DNA of 64,000 bases. Origin: Penelope pileata (Eukaryota > Chordata > Aves > Galliformes > Cracidae). Under the pieces are notes generated by a model that made no database searches, was not told the DNA's origin, and was given only the letters and a program-made list of their open reading frames with translations. Position numbers and translations under genes: made by a program. Below, in pieces: positions 12,723 to 25,700 of this stretch. The DNA is taken from the NCBI GenBank assembly GCA_013396635.1, contig WBMW01005650.1:1291308-1355307 (forward strand), written 5' to 3'. The stretch's first letter is position 1; each line of letters opens with the position of its first letter.

Positions 12723-15700
12723 AGAAAGCTTGCCCATGGGAACCAAGTCAGTCATCCTGTTTTTGGGTTAGAGTTACTGCTGTGGCATGAGTGACATTTG
12801 ATTCAGCACTTCTCTGATATTAGCATGTAAGATCATACAGAAGAAACTGCTTCTTCTCTTTTCCTAGTTAGTATTCAAGGCATGGCTGGAGCAGGAAAGA
12901 CAGAGATGTCCAGGCTTAGCGGAATTATAATTAGAACAGAACAAAGAAACTGAGAACAAAGGTGAAAAATAAAAGGGAGGAATGAGAAAGAAAAAAGACC
13001 TAGAATGTCAAGGAGTAACAAGAAGTGGATCTCTTGATTTAAATCATCAACATGGTTTTAGGTCATTTTTAGCTAAAGGTCTCATTCTCTTCCCCCATTT
13101 TTGTCTTGAACAGAAAAAGGAAGCTTTACCACAAATTGGTACAAAATGCAACCATTGTAATTTTCTTCTGGGACATCCAGGTGTGTTGTGTATCTGCATA
13201 TGTACATATACACGTGTGTGCACACTCACCAAAAATGAAAGCTGCCTATGTTAGCACTAGGCTTCCAACCTATGTAGAAATAGATTTGACTTGGGATACT
13301 GGCTGTAGCTCGTGGCAGTAACTTCAAATGAGATCCCAGTGTTCCTGAACTGTGGTTTAGTTGCTGAACAAAAAAATAATTACAGCTTAACAATGGACAT
13401 TTGGTAGAACCCCGCTTTGGCAGCATATTGTTGCAAATCTCCTCTAATATTCTGATTGGAAGACAGCAGCCAATGTACTCGGCATCAGCTCTTATGTAAT
13501 GTAACGCTCTGTGATAAGTGATTTGGTTCTGTGCTACAGAGGATGGAAATTATTCTCTGACTGATGTATTTGTTATCCAAATACATTGTAGTGAATTTAC
13601 CACTGAATTACGCTGTCAAGCTACAGATTTGAATGGGTTTTGTTTTGATTTTTCTGTTTTGTTTAGGGACCATTTTCTAGACAACTGAATAACTGCTTTC
13701 TGTTTTCCAACCTGGTTTATGTATATCCAGTATACAGTTGTTATTCTAAAACATGGTTGTTTCTTTAATAGTTGTGAAGATTTCTAAGACCTTTGCTATT
13801 ATCCTCCTTTATTTTGACTTTCAGTACACGGCATTTATCAGATGAATGCTATTTGTTCACGATGGCTTAGAGTGAATATGCTATATATATCATCAAAAAA
13901 TCCTATAAAAATGGATAACATTGAAAAAGATTTTGAGTAATACAAATTACCCACTTTCTTTTCTATGGTATCCTATTGATTTTTGTTTGAGTGCAGAAGA
14001 GGCTTAGTTATGCCAAGTGTTACTGTTATTTTATTTTATGACATCACATATAGTTTTGCTATGAGCAGCTTAGAAGAGCATCTAATACCACCCTCCCATA
14101 CTTGATTTTGAGATATACATCACACATCTTCCAACAACAGATAGCTAAACAGCATGCATCTCACCATGAAGAAGTCCCACAGTGGTTACTAAAGGACAAC
14201 TCTGAAGTGGAATCAAAAGTGTCACAAACGTCCAGCTGACTATACCAAGGATGCTGGACAAATGGAAACCAACGTTTTTCTGTAAAAATCAGAGTTCTGA
14301 AGGCAAAGGAGGATGAAATTAACAAAATAATTTTGGGTGTGATGGAGCGTTCATGTGTGGTCTTTGAGGAATATTTCTTAATACTGAGTAGAATAAACAT
14401 GGTTTTATGCTACCTCTTATGCATCAGGAAAAGGTATAGATGCGCAACTCAACCATTTTTCACGTGTATTTATACTGAAGTAGGTAAGAGATTTGTAGAT
14501 TACTTAATTTATTAGAAGAAAGTGAAAATGTAGGAACTGCTGAATTTTATGGCAAGGAATTACATCAACAAAGAGTATAGTTGGTGGTAGAAAATAAGAA
14601 TTGTGGCATTCATAGGTGAAGATAGGTAAACATCCAAAGTAATTTGAAAAAAATACTGCTGTGAAGACTGTTTAATATCTAATACATCTCTCCTAGAGAA
14701 ACTCTAACTGTGGAAAAAAAAATGTCCTTGTGGGCAGATTGATATCCACTGTAAGTTGCTATGCCTCCAATGTTTCAGAAGAACTAGGAAATCCTAAAAA
14801 AAAATCTGTCAAAAACTGAAAGCATCTGAAAATAATAACAACACATCCTAGTATTTAAACACATCCCAATCAAAGAATTTTTATAATCAAATATTTTGAA
14901 ATTTAGACTTGCTGCCGAAGTATAGAACATTGAAACATTGATTACAAAGCTGTTTCGTAGGCACAGCTCCTATGGTCTGTGCCCAAATTTTCATGATCAT
15001 TTATAGCTTTCACCAAAGATTTTTTTTATTAAATCACACTAAAATATCACTCCCTCTTAATTACCCAATTAATATTTTTCTAGTAAAATAAAATTATAAT
15101 CAACGTTACTGGAGAGTAAAAAGAAAAAAAAAACACAAAAAACATGCACATACTCATGGATAAGCCCCAATGTCACTTTAATACCTTCTTCAATTTTGAA
15201 AACCTGGAAAAAGTTTTTGGCAGTGCTGCAGAACTATCAAAGACATAGCCACTTTGAAAAACATTCAATATTCAAGAAAAAGCCATTTATCGTAGAAAAC
15301 ACATTGTATAATGAAGTTGCAATCTCCAATTAATACAGGAGATTTTCATTGTGCATTGAATCTCAAATTTGGAATTATCGGAGAGCAAGGTAATTAAGGA
15401 TAGAGCTGCTGGAGATAAGTAACTCTTCAGCCATCTTCTGGGTGACACATGAAAATGTGTAAGCAGTACTGTGAGCAATTAGTCTTCTATAACTCACACA
15501 ATATGCAGATTAGAACAGATCCTGTACTGGTATAAACAACACATGATCAGGTTTTGAATCTGTGCATGCAGCCAGCATCGCATTTCAAGTTTTGCCTTAG
15601 TGTGTCTTACATTCAATGTTCTGGAGACAAGAAAAATAATATATACTGTTAAATTGTTTATTAGCACAACTTCACAGAGTGGAAGAAATGATTGTTTATT

Positions 15701-16124
15701 GAAACAAGACCTTCAAGGGACTCTTTAATTATAAAACAGCTTGATATTTTTAAAAAAAATGACACAGACGACAGAAAGAACAATTTACAATGGATAGCAG
15801 GTTTAGTATAGCTTGAGGCCCATTAATCAGTCATGCATAACAAGTATCCTATAAAGAAATTGGAATAAACATACAGATAATACTGTTTTTGCAAGAGGAT
15901 TCAAAGAAACCTTGCCAGATTTTCAAGTGTACTTAACAGGTGCATCATACTACATTAAGAGCAGCAAAATCAGTGTCTGTCTTACAAAAATAGATAAATA
16001 AAATGAAGACGTTAGTTCTTCAGCTTTGCAGCCTCATAATAGCAAAGTAATTGCAAGTTCTGAAAAAATGGGAGCATGTTTACATCCCAACACCCGCTAC
16101 AGGCATTGGTACAGAGGCACCGAG
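12723..16124. other. Intergenic sequence, nothing recognised
   Basis: AT-rich DNA without a recognisable exon, RNA gene or repeat family. A GT/AC-rich microsatellite-like patch lies at about 13196-13226. Confidence 0.45.
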
Positions 16125-16259
16125 GCTTTGAAGTAGAGTGGTTGTTTTCTTTTCTTTTTTTTTTTTTTTTGCTGGGCNNNNNNNNNNNNNNNNNNNNNNN
16201 NNNNNNNNNNNNNNNNNNNNNNNNNNNNNNNNNNNNNNNNNNGCTTTGAAGTAGGGTGG

Positions 16260-16291
<32 letters not shown>

Positions 16292-16294
16292 GGC
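16125..16294. other. Assembly gap (65 N) with duplicated flanks
   Basis: Bases 16178-16242 are N. The left flank (16125-16177) and the right flank (16243-16294) carry the same unit: GCTTTGAAGTAG, GTGGT, a long T-tract, then GCTGGGC. They differ at about one base after GTAG and in the make-up and length of the T-tract. This pattern is typical of two contigs that really overlap but failed to join across a homopolymer. Peptides translated across the gap are artefacts. Confidence 0.9.
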
Positions 16295-19200
16295 ACCTGA
16301 GGTCACAAAGCTTGAAGAGACAGTAACAGAGAATTTTATCTGCAGATTTCTAGCGAGTAAATACCGACCATAGCTGTTAGCTTTAAAAAACATACATCTG
16401 TAAATATGCATAAATGCATAATAATGGAAAGAGGCTGTTTTCTTGTATTGTATTGCACAGCAATATAATTAAAAAGAAGTATGGAGATGGCCAGAGTCTT
16501 CCCTGTTTAACCCCATAGTGTGGACTGTCTAAACAGCTGTTTGTGTGGGACCCAACAGGGCTATCCAGTGGGCAGTGATATGCTCTGGGGTCAGCTCTGT
16601 CAGAAGCTTCAGGTAACACTGTGCTGCTTTTGGGGTACACCAGGGGAACTTTCCTGTATGTCTAAGCACCATTGTGAAAGACCAAAGCCTTTTGCAAACC
16701 ATTATCTGTCTGATAATCTTGTCCCAAGCAGGATACATTGTGCTACTCTTTGACAAAAAGGCAGTAAATTTTGGTGGCAGTGTGTTGTTTTCTCTCTGTC
16801 TCTCTCTCTCTTTTTTTTTTTTTTTTTTTTTTAATGAAGCAGACAAACAACAGTAAGGAAGTATGATGAAGTGCTTAGTATCAGACAGATGAGATTGGGT
16901 GAGATAACTGGCATGAGGCTTCTCATGGGACTCAAGAGCTGCAAGTATTTCAGATGCCTTTTGACCTGATTTCACAGCATTGATATTGTTTTGTTGCATC
17001 CCTTGAATTTCAGCTTAGCTATGATTATTTTGTACCTGGTGTGTAATTGTGTCTAGTTTGGCTGTGATAACACCTAGATTTTCCTGCCCTTCTACCTTCC
17101 TACCTGCTGAGTGCCAGGGCAGCTGTTATTTACAGCAGCAGAAGTGAGCTCTGGTTCACTTGTGATTCCCAAGTGAGAATTTGTGGGCAGATAACATTCT
17201 TGTTAGTGTCATTAAGGGAGTAGTGGTTGGCTGCCAACATTAACACAAAGGATTAGATTGTACATTGAGGTTAGTTCATGAAATGTATAGTCAATGCAAA
17301 AGAGATTTTTCCATGCTGTAACAGATAGTAAAGGATTGCACGGAGGAATGACCTAACATTTTGCAGTGGTAGGATGTGTTTCTTCTGGGAATCGGTTGGC
17401 TATAGCTATCAGTAACCTGGGAAGCCAGTGTAATACATTCACCAGTAAGGAATTGGCCCCTTCAAAGGGCAGTTTGTCCTGTCCTGAAATGAATTAGATG
17501 AAGCAACTCACACTGGCTGCAGAGGAAGGCTGGATAATTAGCTTAGATTCAATTCTTGGTTCTCAGTTGTCTGAAGTTAAGCTGGGCCGAATCCCTCACA
17601 GATACTTTTCTGAAAGGGAAGAGAGGCATAGAAAAGCCTCTAACAACAGCTCTCCTTTGATTATCCACGTTCACTGGAAACCAGCACTGACACGTTGAGC
17701 AAGTTGTGACACTCTGTGGCTTAAGTGTTTAAGTGCTGGCAGGTAAATGCTGAAAATACCATTTCTGTCTGCAATAACACATCCTTCAGCACATCAAAGC
17801 AGACTAATGCACACATCAGCATGTGTAAACAATGTAACTGCAGGGATAATAGCACGCATAGTGAGTTATGTAACTAAATGTAAAAATAAGTAAATATTCC
17901 TCTTCATCCTTCTAGACGCAGTGATTTTGGTCCATTTCCTAGGCTTTACAAGATTGTGGAAGTAGAGACCAGGTTGCTTGCAGTGGTCTTTACCCTCTGT
18001 GAAACTAGAATTTCAGCCACTCTTATTTGCAGAATCTCCAAATTAGATGCATTTTACCTCATTAATCACTGCTAGGAAATATCACATTTTATTCACCCTG
18101 AACCCAGAGTGTGATCCCCATCATTAACTGCCATCTGCTGCTTTGTGATAAAGTTATCCTCAGGCTTCCTCTATCTGAGTCAGGTAAGAATGTCAAAATG
18201 GCATTATTAAAATTGGAAAGACTGCTTTGTCATTAGCATCTCTGGAATCACAGAGACTGAATGGAAAATTAGATGGGTTAGGCTGTTTACAGGCTGCAGC
18301 TTGGTTTTGTTTGTTAGAGACTGCAGTGACGGGCACCCCTGACTTTCAGGCTTTTGCTGGGCTCTTGTTGAGGCCACATCCAGTACAAGACTACGAGGGA
18401 TGGTGATGCTGGGCCTTTTAGGGTGAGATCTTGACACAAAATGAACCAAAGGGGCTGGCAGCATTGCAGGGTGTATCCGTGTAGTCTGTTAAATATGTTT
18501 CTGTCATTGGTAGTGGCAGAGCATACACCACAGGGCTTTATTGCAGCATCCAGAATTTTCTTGACTTCTCTTGCTTCCCTTAGCTGCAGAGCAATGGGTG
18601 AAGCCTCATAGCAAAAATGAGTAGTGGTGGTTATTGCTTAACCATGGCTCTTATTCACCAGCCTTCCTTCTTGGACTTTTTTGGATTTACTTCACTGAGT
18701 TGTGTGGCCTAATGCCTATCTGCAGCTTATCTGGTAGTGCTGAGTGATACACGTGTGGCAAAACTCCAGCAAAGAGCCCCCAAGAGAGCGGAAAAATACT
18801 GTATAACATGAGATTGCTGATCACTGAGAGAGGAAAACATGGATAAAATAACTGTAAGTCAATCCCAAAGCAATACCATCAGCACTGACCTTCTGGCAGG
18901 AGCATGACCAGCAGCACCAGGAAAGCGTAGGGGTCCCCTAGAGGGGAGGGGAACCTCCTGTAACAAGGAAGGAGATTAGACAGTGTTCTCTGTGTTACAG
19001 TTTTAATTGCATTGTTAATTCCTTCTCCTTTAGTCAAGAGCAACTTGTATCGTTGTGCAGGTGACATTTTAACTGGGCTAGTCCTGTCTTTAGCTTGATT
19101 TTAATTGAAGTAGCAGTAAATTCTTGCATCCATGTCTGAAGTGTTTCTCCTTTTTGCCAATAGCAAGTTTCTGAATGTAACAACCAAAAAGGCCTTTCTG

Positions 19201-20962
19201 AGTCCTTTGTTAATGTCTCCTACTACCGTGAACACATAATCTCTTTCTAATAAACTTTCACATTCCCACTTAATAGTAGTTAGGGTTTATGAGGCTTTTC
19301 TTAACACCTCAATAAAGAGAGATTTTATCTTATTTTGTTTTCTTCAATGTTCATTTGTAACCATGAGCTGCCTTCTGATAGGAGTGGGATAGAGCTTGTC
19401 CCTGAAAGGGCTGTTGGAGGTCTCTCCTCAGTTGTCTGAGGTCAGACACCAACACATGTGGCAGGATCAGACCCATGGGTAAAGTAAGTGACCGTGCATG
19501 GTGAGTACACCCAGTGCTCTGAGGGCTCAGCACTGATGCCCTCCTGCAGCCGTGCGTCCTGAGAGTTAATGGAGATTGGATCTTGTCTAGATACATCGCT
19601 CAAACACACTGAAACTTCCTTAATAAATTTTAGGGTACATTTTAATATGGAATTACAGTGCAGGTCTCTAGCCATTAAAAAATGAATTATTGTTACCGAT
19701 GTAACTCAGCAGCAGAGCATCCTGACAGCAATGGCCTGAGCTAGTTCCCCTAAAGATTCATCTCTGTTCCTGGAAGATAAGTGCTCTTGCCTTGTTTCCA
19801 TATGTTGGATTTTTGTATAGTACCTTTTGTAGCACTGCACCATTTTCATATGTATGTACCAGACAGTACTGTGTTGATGATATCAGAGAAGGTGTTATAT
19901 GACACCTAATTTGGAAAGACTTGGTGAAGGTTATCTCTGCCTCAGGCAGATACTACTGGGCTGAGTATAAAGCTGTTAGAATAATTTCTACTGAATACAG
20001 TATTAAACAATTTTACTTTCCCCCTCCCTTTGTGCATGAATTTTTAGATACTTTTGAAAGAAGAAAAATGAACGATTTAGTAGTGAAATCAGAATAATAT
20101 TTGAATGCAGAAGATAGTTATGGGCAACATATCCAGATACTTCAAATACTTGAATTATTGTCTACTATTCTTCTCTGGTAAATTTTGATTTGTAGGTCAT
20201 TTATAAATGATCTGCAATAGGCATCTTGGCAATCCAGTTTCAAGCTATTTTGGTTGGGATGCTCAATCTCTAGTTGTTATTTTTTCTCCCAGAACAGCTA
20301 AAAGGCAATCCACAAAATCTCATTTTTTTACCCTTTGCTTTTTAGTTTGAAGGTGAAATTTAGTTTATACCAACAATCTGAAGCACTGATCGATCTGATA
20401 ACTCTTTCCTTTTTAATATTTTTACTTTTTAAAGCTGACAGAATGGGAAAGAGGTGAATTTTTTTTCAGAACGTGATCCCTCATTCATGATCTTCTTAAC
20501 AGTCAATTTACATGTTTGCAGGAAGATAAATATGAGGCTCAAATGGAGAAAATGTCTATGGAGAGTAGTTGTTAAAATCCTTATGAGTGTACATTCTGCA
20601 TTTGCAGAAATCCGATGGTATGCAGGAGAAGTCTCTAACATTCCTATTTTTATGGCGGGTCTTTCCTTTTTCTTTATGTTTTCATTATGCCATTTTGCCG
20701 TCAATGATGACATGGTTGCTTGAGTGTTTGGTGTCCTGGCAAGTGACAGCTGTGGTCTGAATTCAGCCAGATCTCTTCCTTGCTTAGGAGCAGGTTGATT
20801 TGACGTACAGGTCAACGTTCCCTTTCCAGAGTTCAGTTCTCTGGAAATGTGTTAAGCTGTATGAATTTTTCTTTGTGGAAAAAATAATGATGAGAGAGAA
20901 AGACAGAGGGAAGTTGTTCATCTGTGGAAAGGGAGAAGCAGCTTGTCTCTGCTTGTGATTTT
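16295..20962. other. Intergenic sequence with one pyrimidine tract
   Basis: No exon or RNA gene recognised. A (CT)n followed by T21 lies at about 16790-16832. Weakly GC-richer patches (about 18280-18480 and 19380-19570) carry no recognisable coding signal. Confidence 0.45.
16790..16832 (+). repeat. (CT)n-(T)n pyrimidine microsatellite
   Basis: A run of TC/CT dinucleotides continues directly into an unbroken T-tract. Such a tract is prone to length errors, like the T-tracts beside the nearby assembly gap. Confidence 0.9.
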
Positions 20963-20993
20963 GTAAAGCTTGTTCAGCTGTAACAAGCTTTAC
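20963..20993. other. Short perfect hairpin
   Basis: The arms GTAAAGCTTGTT (20963-20974) and AACAAGCTTTAC (20982-20993) are perfect 12-bp reverse complements with a 7-nt loop. No function is evident. It is too short for a microRNA precursor on its own. Confidence 0.6.
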
Positions 20994-22219
20994 TTACAGG
21001 TAGCAAGTTGCTGTGCTTTTCTTGAGGAAAAACACTTTAAGGTAACTGTCTTCAAAGAAGTAAGTAAATATATTTTCATGATAACTTCCCATTCTGTTAG
21101 TTCTTGCCTTTATTTCATTACTGGCAATTTCACAGCAGTCTTTCCACCTTTATGTTGTTTCCTCCCAACATTTTTTGAAAAAGCAGATTTAAAATTGCTA
21201 ATTGTATCTATCCTGGGATACGTGAGGTATATTTCATAAAAAGGACAGGTTCAATTAACATAATATGCAGTCAAAGCTCATAAAGTTTGAGCCCAATACA
21301 TGCATGCAACAATTTCTGACTTTCTATCATGCATAGTAAGGCAAATCATTTGTACGGGACTGGTTTCAAAAGAGCAGGACCTAATGCACAATTTAATTGA
21401 GCATTTTTTTGTCAGCTTTACTCAGGGGGATGTGACACGAAAATGGTTACTGCATTTGACAGGCAGTCCCACTGATTTCACAGCTGAAACCAGTTGCACA
21501 CATCCAGAGATAGATGGTTTTGGGAGATGGTGGTAGATGGCTGCACACTGTACAACCTCCCAGGCTCTTTGGGGCAATTAGAAAAGCAAAACTGTTACCT
21601 TGGCAACTGCAACATTGGACAGAATTTGAAATATCAGATCTCTTTGGACAAGGCAGCAGTGTTTAAAAATTTTCCTCATTCACCTTACTATAGTTGTGCT
21701 GTTGAATTTCATCAGATATCTTCTTCTCCACTGAAAAGACCTCAGATGACTCTAGAGCTAATAAATAACAGCGATTGTATGAAGCAGTGCTTCCAAAATT
21801 TCACTCTATGGACCACTGTTGAGCTGTCGAGTTGCAGCTGACTGCAAGATGGTGGTTTACCCCCTACATTTCCAGCTGTTAACATTTCAGCAAAAGGCAG
21901 CTAAAACATTAAGTGTACTCATAATAACTCCAGAGAACAATACAATCAACATCAAACATTCAAATTGCTAATACCAAGCTTGTTCTCTCATAGGTTCTTT
22001 CTTTCCCATTCACTCTTTTGCTGTGGTCACGTGCTCTCAATTTTGTTCATTTTGGAGGCCTGGCTGCACTTGATTACAATCATGTCGTTTTTATAGCTTC
22101 ATAGTTCTGCTGTGATATGGAAAGTGGGGAATTCTGCCTTGTATAGAGCTAGGTTATCTCTGGATTTCAGTAGTAGTAAGGTTAATACCAAAGAACTCCT
22201 GGGTCTCTATTGTTTCTTT
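20994..22219. other. Intergenic sequence, nothing recognised
   Basis: No exon, RNA gene or repeat family recognised between the small hairpin and the solo LTR. Confidence 0.45.
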
Positions 22220-22224
22220 AGGTT

Positions 22225-22707
22225 TGTCCTGGTTTGGACTAAGATGAAGTTAATGGCATGGCGCTGTGTTGTGGATTTTGGATGAGAATAATGTTTTAGT
22301 TTTTGCTGAGAATTGCATACACAGAAAAGTCAAAGACTTTTCTGCACAAAGAGCTGGGAGGGGATAGAACCAGGACAGCTGACCCAAGCTGACCAAAGAG
22401 ATCCCATACCAAATGGCATCATGCTCGTAATAACACTGGGGGAGTTGACTCGGGGTCTGCCGCTGTTTGGGGATTTGGCTGGGCACCAGAGGGCGGGTGG
22501 TGAGCAGTTGCATTGTACATCACTTGCTTAGTGTGTTCTTCTTCATGTTGTTTTTCCTTTTATTTTGATGGGTTTTTTTCTTAATAAACAGCCCTTATTT
22601 CAACCAATGAGTTCTTGCACTTTTCAGTTTTCTGCCCCATCCCGCTGTGATGGGATGAGCCAATGGCCATGTGGTGTTTAGCTGTCTTGTCGGTTTAAAC
22701 CATAACA
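22225..22707 (+). mobile_element. Avian ERVL-type solo LTR
   Basis: A 483-bp solo long terminal repeat of an old avian endogenous retrovirus. It starts TGTCCTGGTTT and ends AAACCATAACA, which are inverted termini. It is flanked by a perfect 5-bp target-site duplication AGGTT (22220-22224 and 22708-22712); 5 bp is the usual duplication size for ERVL elements. Internal landmarks agree with the avian LTR family I recall: GGGACAGCTGACC-like and GGCTGGGCACC-like segments, an AATAAA polyadenylation signal at 22583-22588, and a GGGATGAG-like block near the 3' end. No gag, pol or env sequence is present, so internal recombination left only the LTR. Confidence 0.85.
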
Positions 22708-22712
22708 AGGTT

Positions 22713-25700
22713 TATGGCTAGCTTAGTGAAAGCAGAGGGGAGCTGGGGGGGAGGACATGAAAAAGGGGCCCTAAAATGATGGAAAGAAATCAAGGTGATA
22801 AGAAATAAGTGATAAGTAGTATATAAAGAAGACTGACAACAGAGACTCTTATTACTACAGAAATATTTTAGTGGGGGAAAAGTGTGGCACGTTCATAAAA
22901 GTGTTTATACAAAGAGAAGGTACAGCAGGAACTTGCTGGTAGTTAAACACAGAGGAAATTGAAGTAAAATAAAAAATTTTAACCATAAGGTAAACATGGT
23001 GCGTAGGGAAGCTCTAGATTCCTTTTCTTTTTGAACTGTTCCAAGAAAGACTGAATTTCCTTTTTTGTGGGTGGTTGGTATTAGTTATTCAGTACAGGAG
23101 TGATACTGCAGGGGTTTTGTATATAAAAAGATCTGACAAGATGAATTTATACTCAAAACCTAAGCACTAATATATACCTGTCTCTTCTGCTGTTTATTTT
23201 TGAAAAGTATTGTTTCCTTCACAATGTTCTGTTAGTGTTCAACACAACCGTGATATTTTTATATAGCTGATTAGCCTACTTTGTAGTGTTTTGTATAATT
23301 TTATGAGGATGTTTTGGAAAAGTTCTCTGAAAAAATGAAAAATACTGAAATGTTGCACTTTTTGTTTAAAAGGGCCTTCTGCATTCTCTTGGCTTCCTTG
23401 AAGCGACCCTTGTTTTGGGAGCCAGTTATTTAAACTTCAGCTGACCTTTGAGTATCCTGGGTAAGATTTGAGAAATGTCAGAACCATTCTGTACCTCTTA
23501 ACTAAAGTCTGTGTCAGAATGTTAGTCTTAGTTTATGCTCTAATGACTGTTAAAAGCTCATCCAACCATAAAACTCTTATTCTCCTAATTAGTGTTCTGG
23601 ATTCTACTCACCCTCTTTTCCTCTCAACTTCCAGCAAATTTGGCATTTGTGTCCAGCACAGGTTCATAGCCTTAGGAATGAATCCTTTTATGCAGAGAAC
23701 TTCCCTATTGCCTCATTTTCTTCCCCTAATGGAGAAAAAATCGCCTCCAAACTAAGGTGCTAATTGCATCATTGGCTCAGTGACACAATTGCTGCCTTAC
23801 TTCACTTACTCTTCTTAGTAACTAGCACTAACTAATGACTTGGCTGCTATTGAGCTACGGCTGACATTAAGTTGAAAACTCAGTGAAATAGCTCCACATG
23901 CCCGTAGCTATCTAAACCCTTGTAATCTTAAAACCAGATTATACTTCTATCTTCAGAAAGAGAATTTTTGTGTAATGATGTTTACTTTTCTTGCAGATGT
24001 CAGTGAAAGGGCTAAAAGATTTCATCTCAGCTGCATTTTAAATGTCTTTGAGGATTTAATCTTCTTTTTTTTTTTTTTTGCCAGGAGCATTACGCTTGTT
24101 TGTATACAAATTCATAAATTTTTAAGTTGGTCCCTGATTCTTTTTTTTGTTTGCTTCTTAATTTCATTTGAGGTTCTCTGCTTGTGGAATGTCAGCTAAT
24201 TAGTTTTTAGGCAAAATAATCTTCAAGTGACACTAGGAGGTGAGAAGTTTAATTCTCAGTCATTCCTGGTTTCTTTATGACTGCCTAATTATTCATGAAT
24301 GTTGTAGGGGTTATGTTCTAGAAAGACAACTCAGCATGGGGTTAAGCAGTGCCCCAGCAGAGGAAAAAGGGTAAAAAATTTACATATTTGACAGGCATAC
24401 AGCTGCTGTGAGATTGTCATTCTCCAGTTTTCATTTCTGTCCTGTTGATATTGTAAATTATTAATCAAACAATGATTACCTGTACAGTCCTCTTAATTTC
24501 CAAAGAGTCTTGTAAATATGAACTGAGACATCTGTCATGTGCTCGAGAGAAGGTACAGCCTCAGAGCCAAATTTTCCCTTGCGTTATGCTTATGCATGCT
24601 TGCTTAGGAATCAAGGAGTTTTGTACACAGAAGCATAATTTTACTGTGAATTAAATAGGACAAGGAAAGACTTGATTTCCAGTTTGGGATAAGCCTTGTA
24701 AGAACACAGGAAGAACTGCTGGTTCAGGTGGTCACAAAGAATCTGCACAATGTAGAAGAAAAATGGAAAGAAAATTCTGCAGTTACTGTGGTCTAGAGAA
24801 CAAAACTGAAAGCAGGTAAAGATAGTAAAGACTTTTAATAAAATACTGGGGAAGATTGAGGAGATATGGAGATGGTTGTGAAAGAAATAGGCAATGAGAC
24901 AAAAAATAAATCTAAGTCTTACAAGAACACAATTGAATTTCAGGGATATCGAATACAAAAAGCAAGCATTTTTGAAGGATTAACAAAAAAGAAAATAGGC
25001 TCAGCTGCAATATCTGAAGGAAAGAAGGAAGATGAAGCCAGTGAGATAAGACTGGAAAAATTTTGCATTGTTTCATCTTTTTCATTTGCAGTTACTGGAG
25101 CGATATTTGATCTGCGGGGAGTGGAGATGGTCAAATGTGTTCAGCAGCTAGCAGAAATAAGGCCTGCAACAGCACGTGAAGAAAATTTGGAGTCAGAATG
25201 GGGAGAGGAGAAATGCCTTTATATAAAATTGCCTTTTTGCCCAAAAATGAAGGGGAAGCTGATTTTTGGCAAAAACACGGCATGTGTTTTGAACTTCTCT
25301 AGAGACAATTTTGACTTTTCTAAAACCAAAATGTGTTGTTTTAATTTAGTTCCCCAGAGTTCTTCAAAACTGAAAGACCAAATGTATATAAAGCATTGGT
25401 GTCCTCTCACCCTTCTCTTTCAACCTTTTCTGAGAAGAAAAGGAAACTGTGGCCGGTGTTGAGACACCAAAGGGATGAGATTTGTAAGAGACACCAAGGA
25501 TAGCTGAAGGGATCTAAAATTCAAAAGGCTTTATTTTTTATTTTTTTCAAATCTGAATGCAAACTGGAACAGAGCAATATTTGAAACAGAAAACTCAGCA
25601 GTACCTATTAAAATGACAGGTGTCTCACCTTTCCACTCTTTTTGTGCAGGACCCTTGAGGTCTTCCTCAGCCCAACAAATTTCTGTGCATTCCTTGTTTA

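Noticed and set aside
16012..16411. Minus-strand open frames running across the N-gap
   Set aside because: They consist of lysine runs from the T-tracts and undefined residues; artefacts of the gap and homopolymers.
16529..16999. 156-codon minus-strand ORF
   Set aside because: It runs through the (CT)n-(T)n microsatellite, which adds a low-complexity K/R/E segment; no similarity on either side.
22250..22531. Open frames of 72-87 codons on both strands
   Set aside because: Entirely inside the solo LTR; LTR sequence, not genes.
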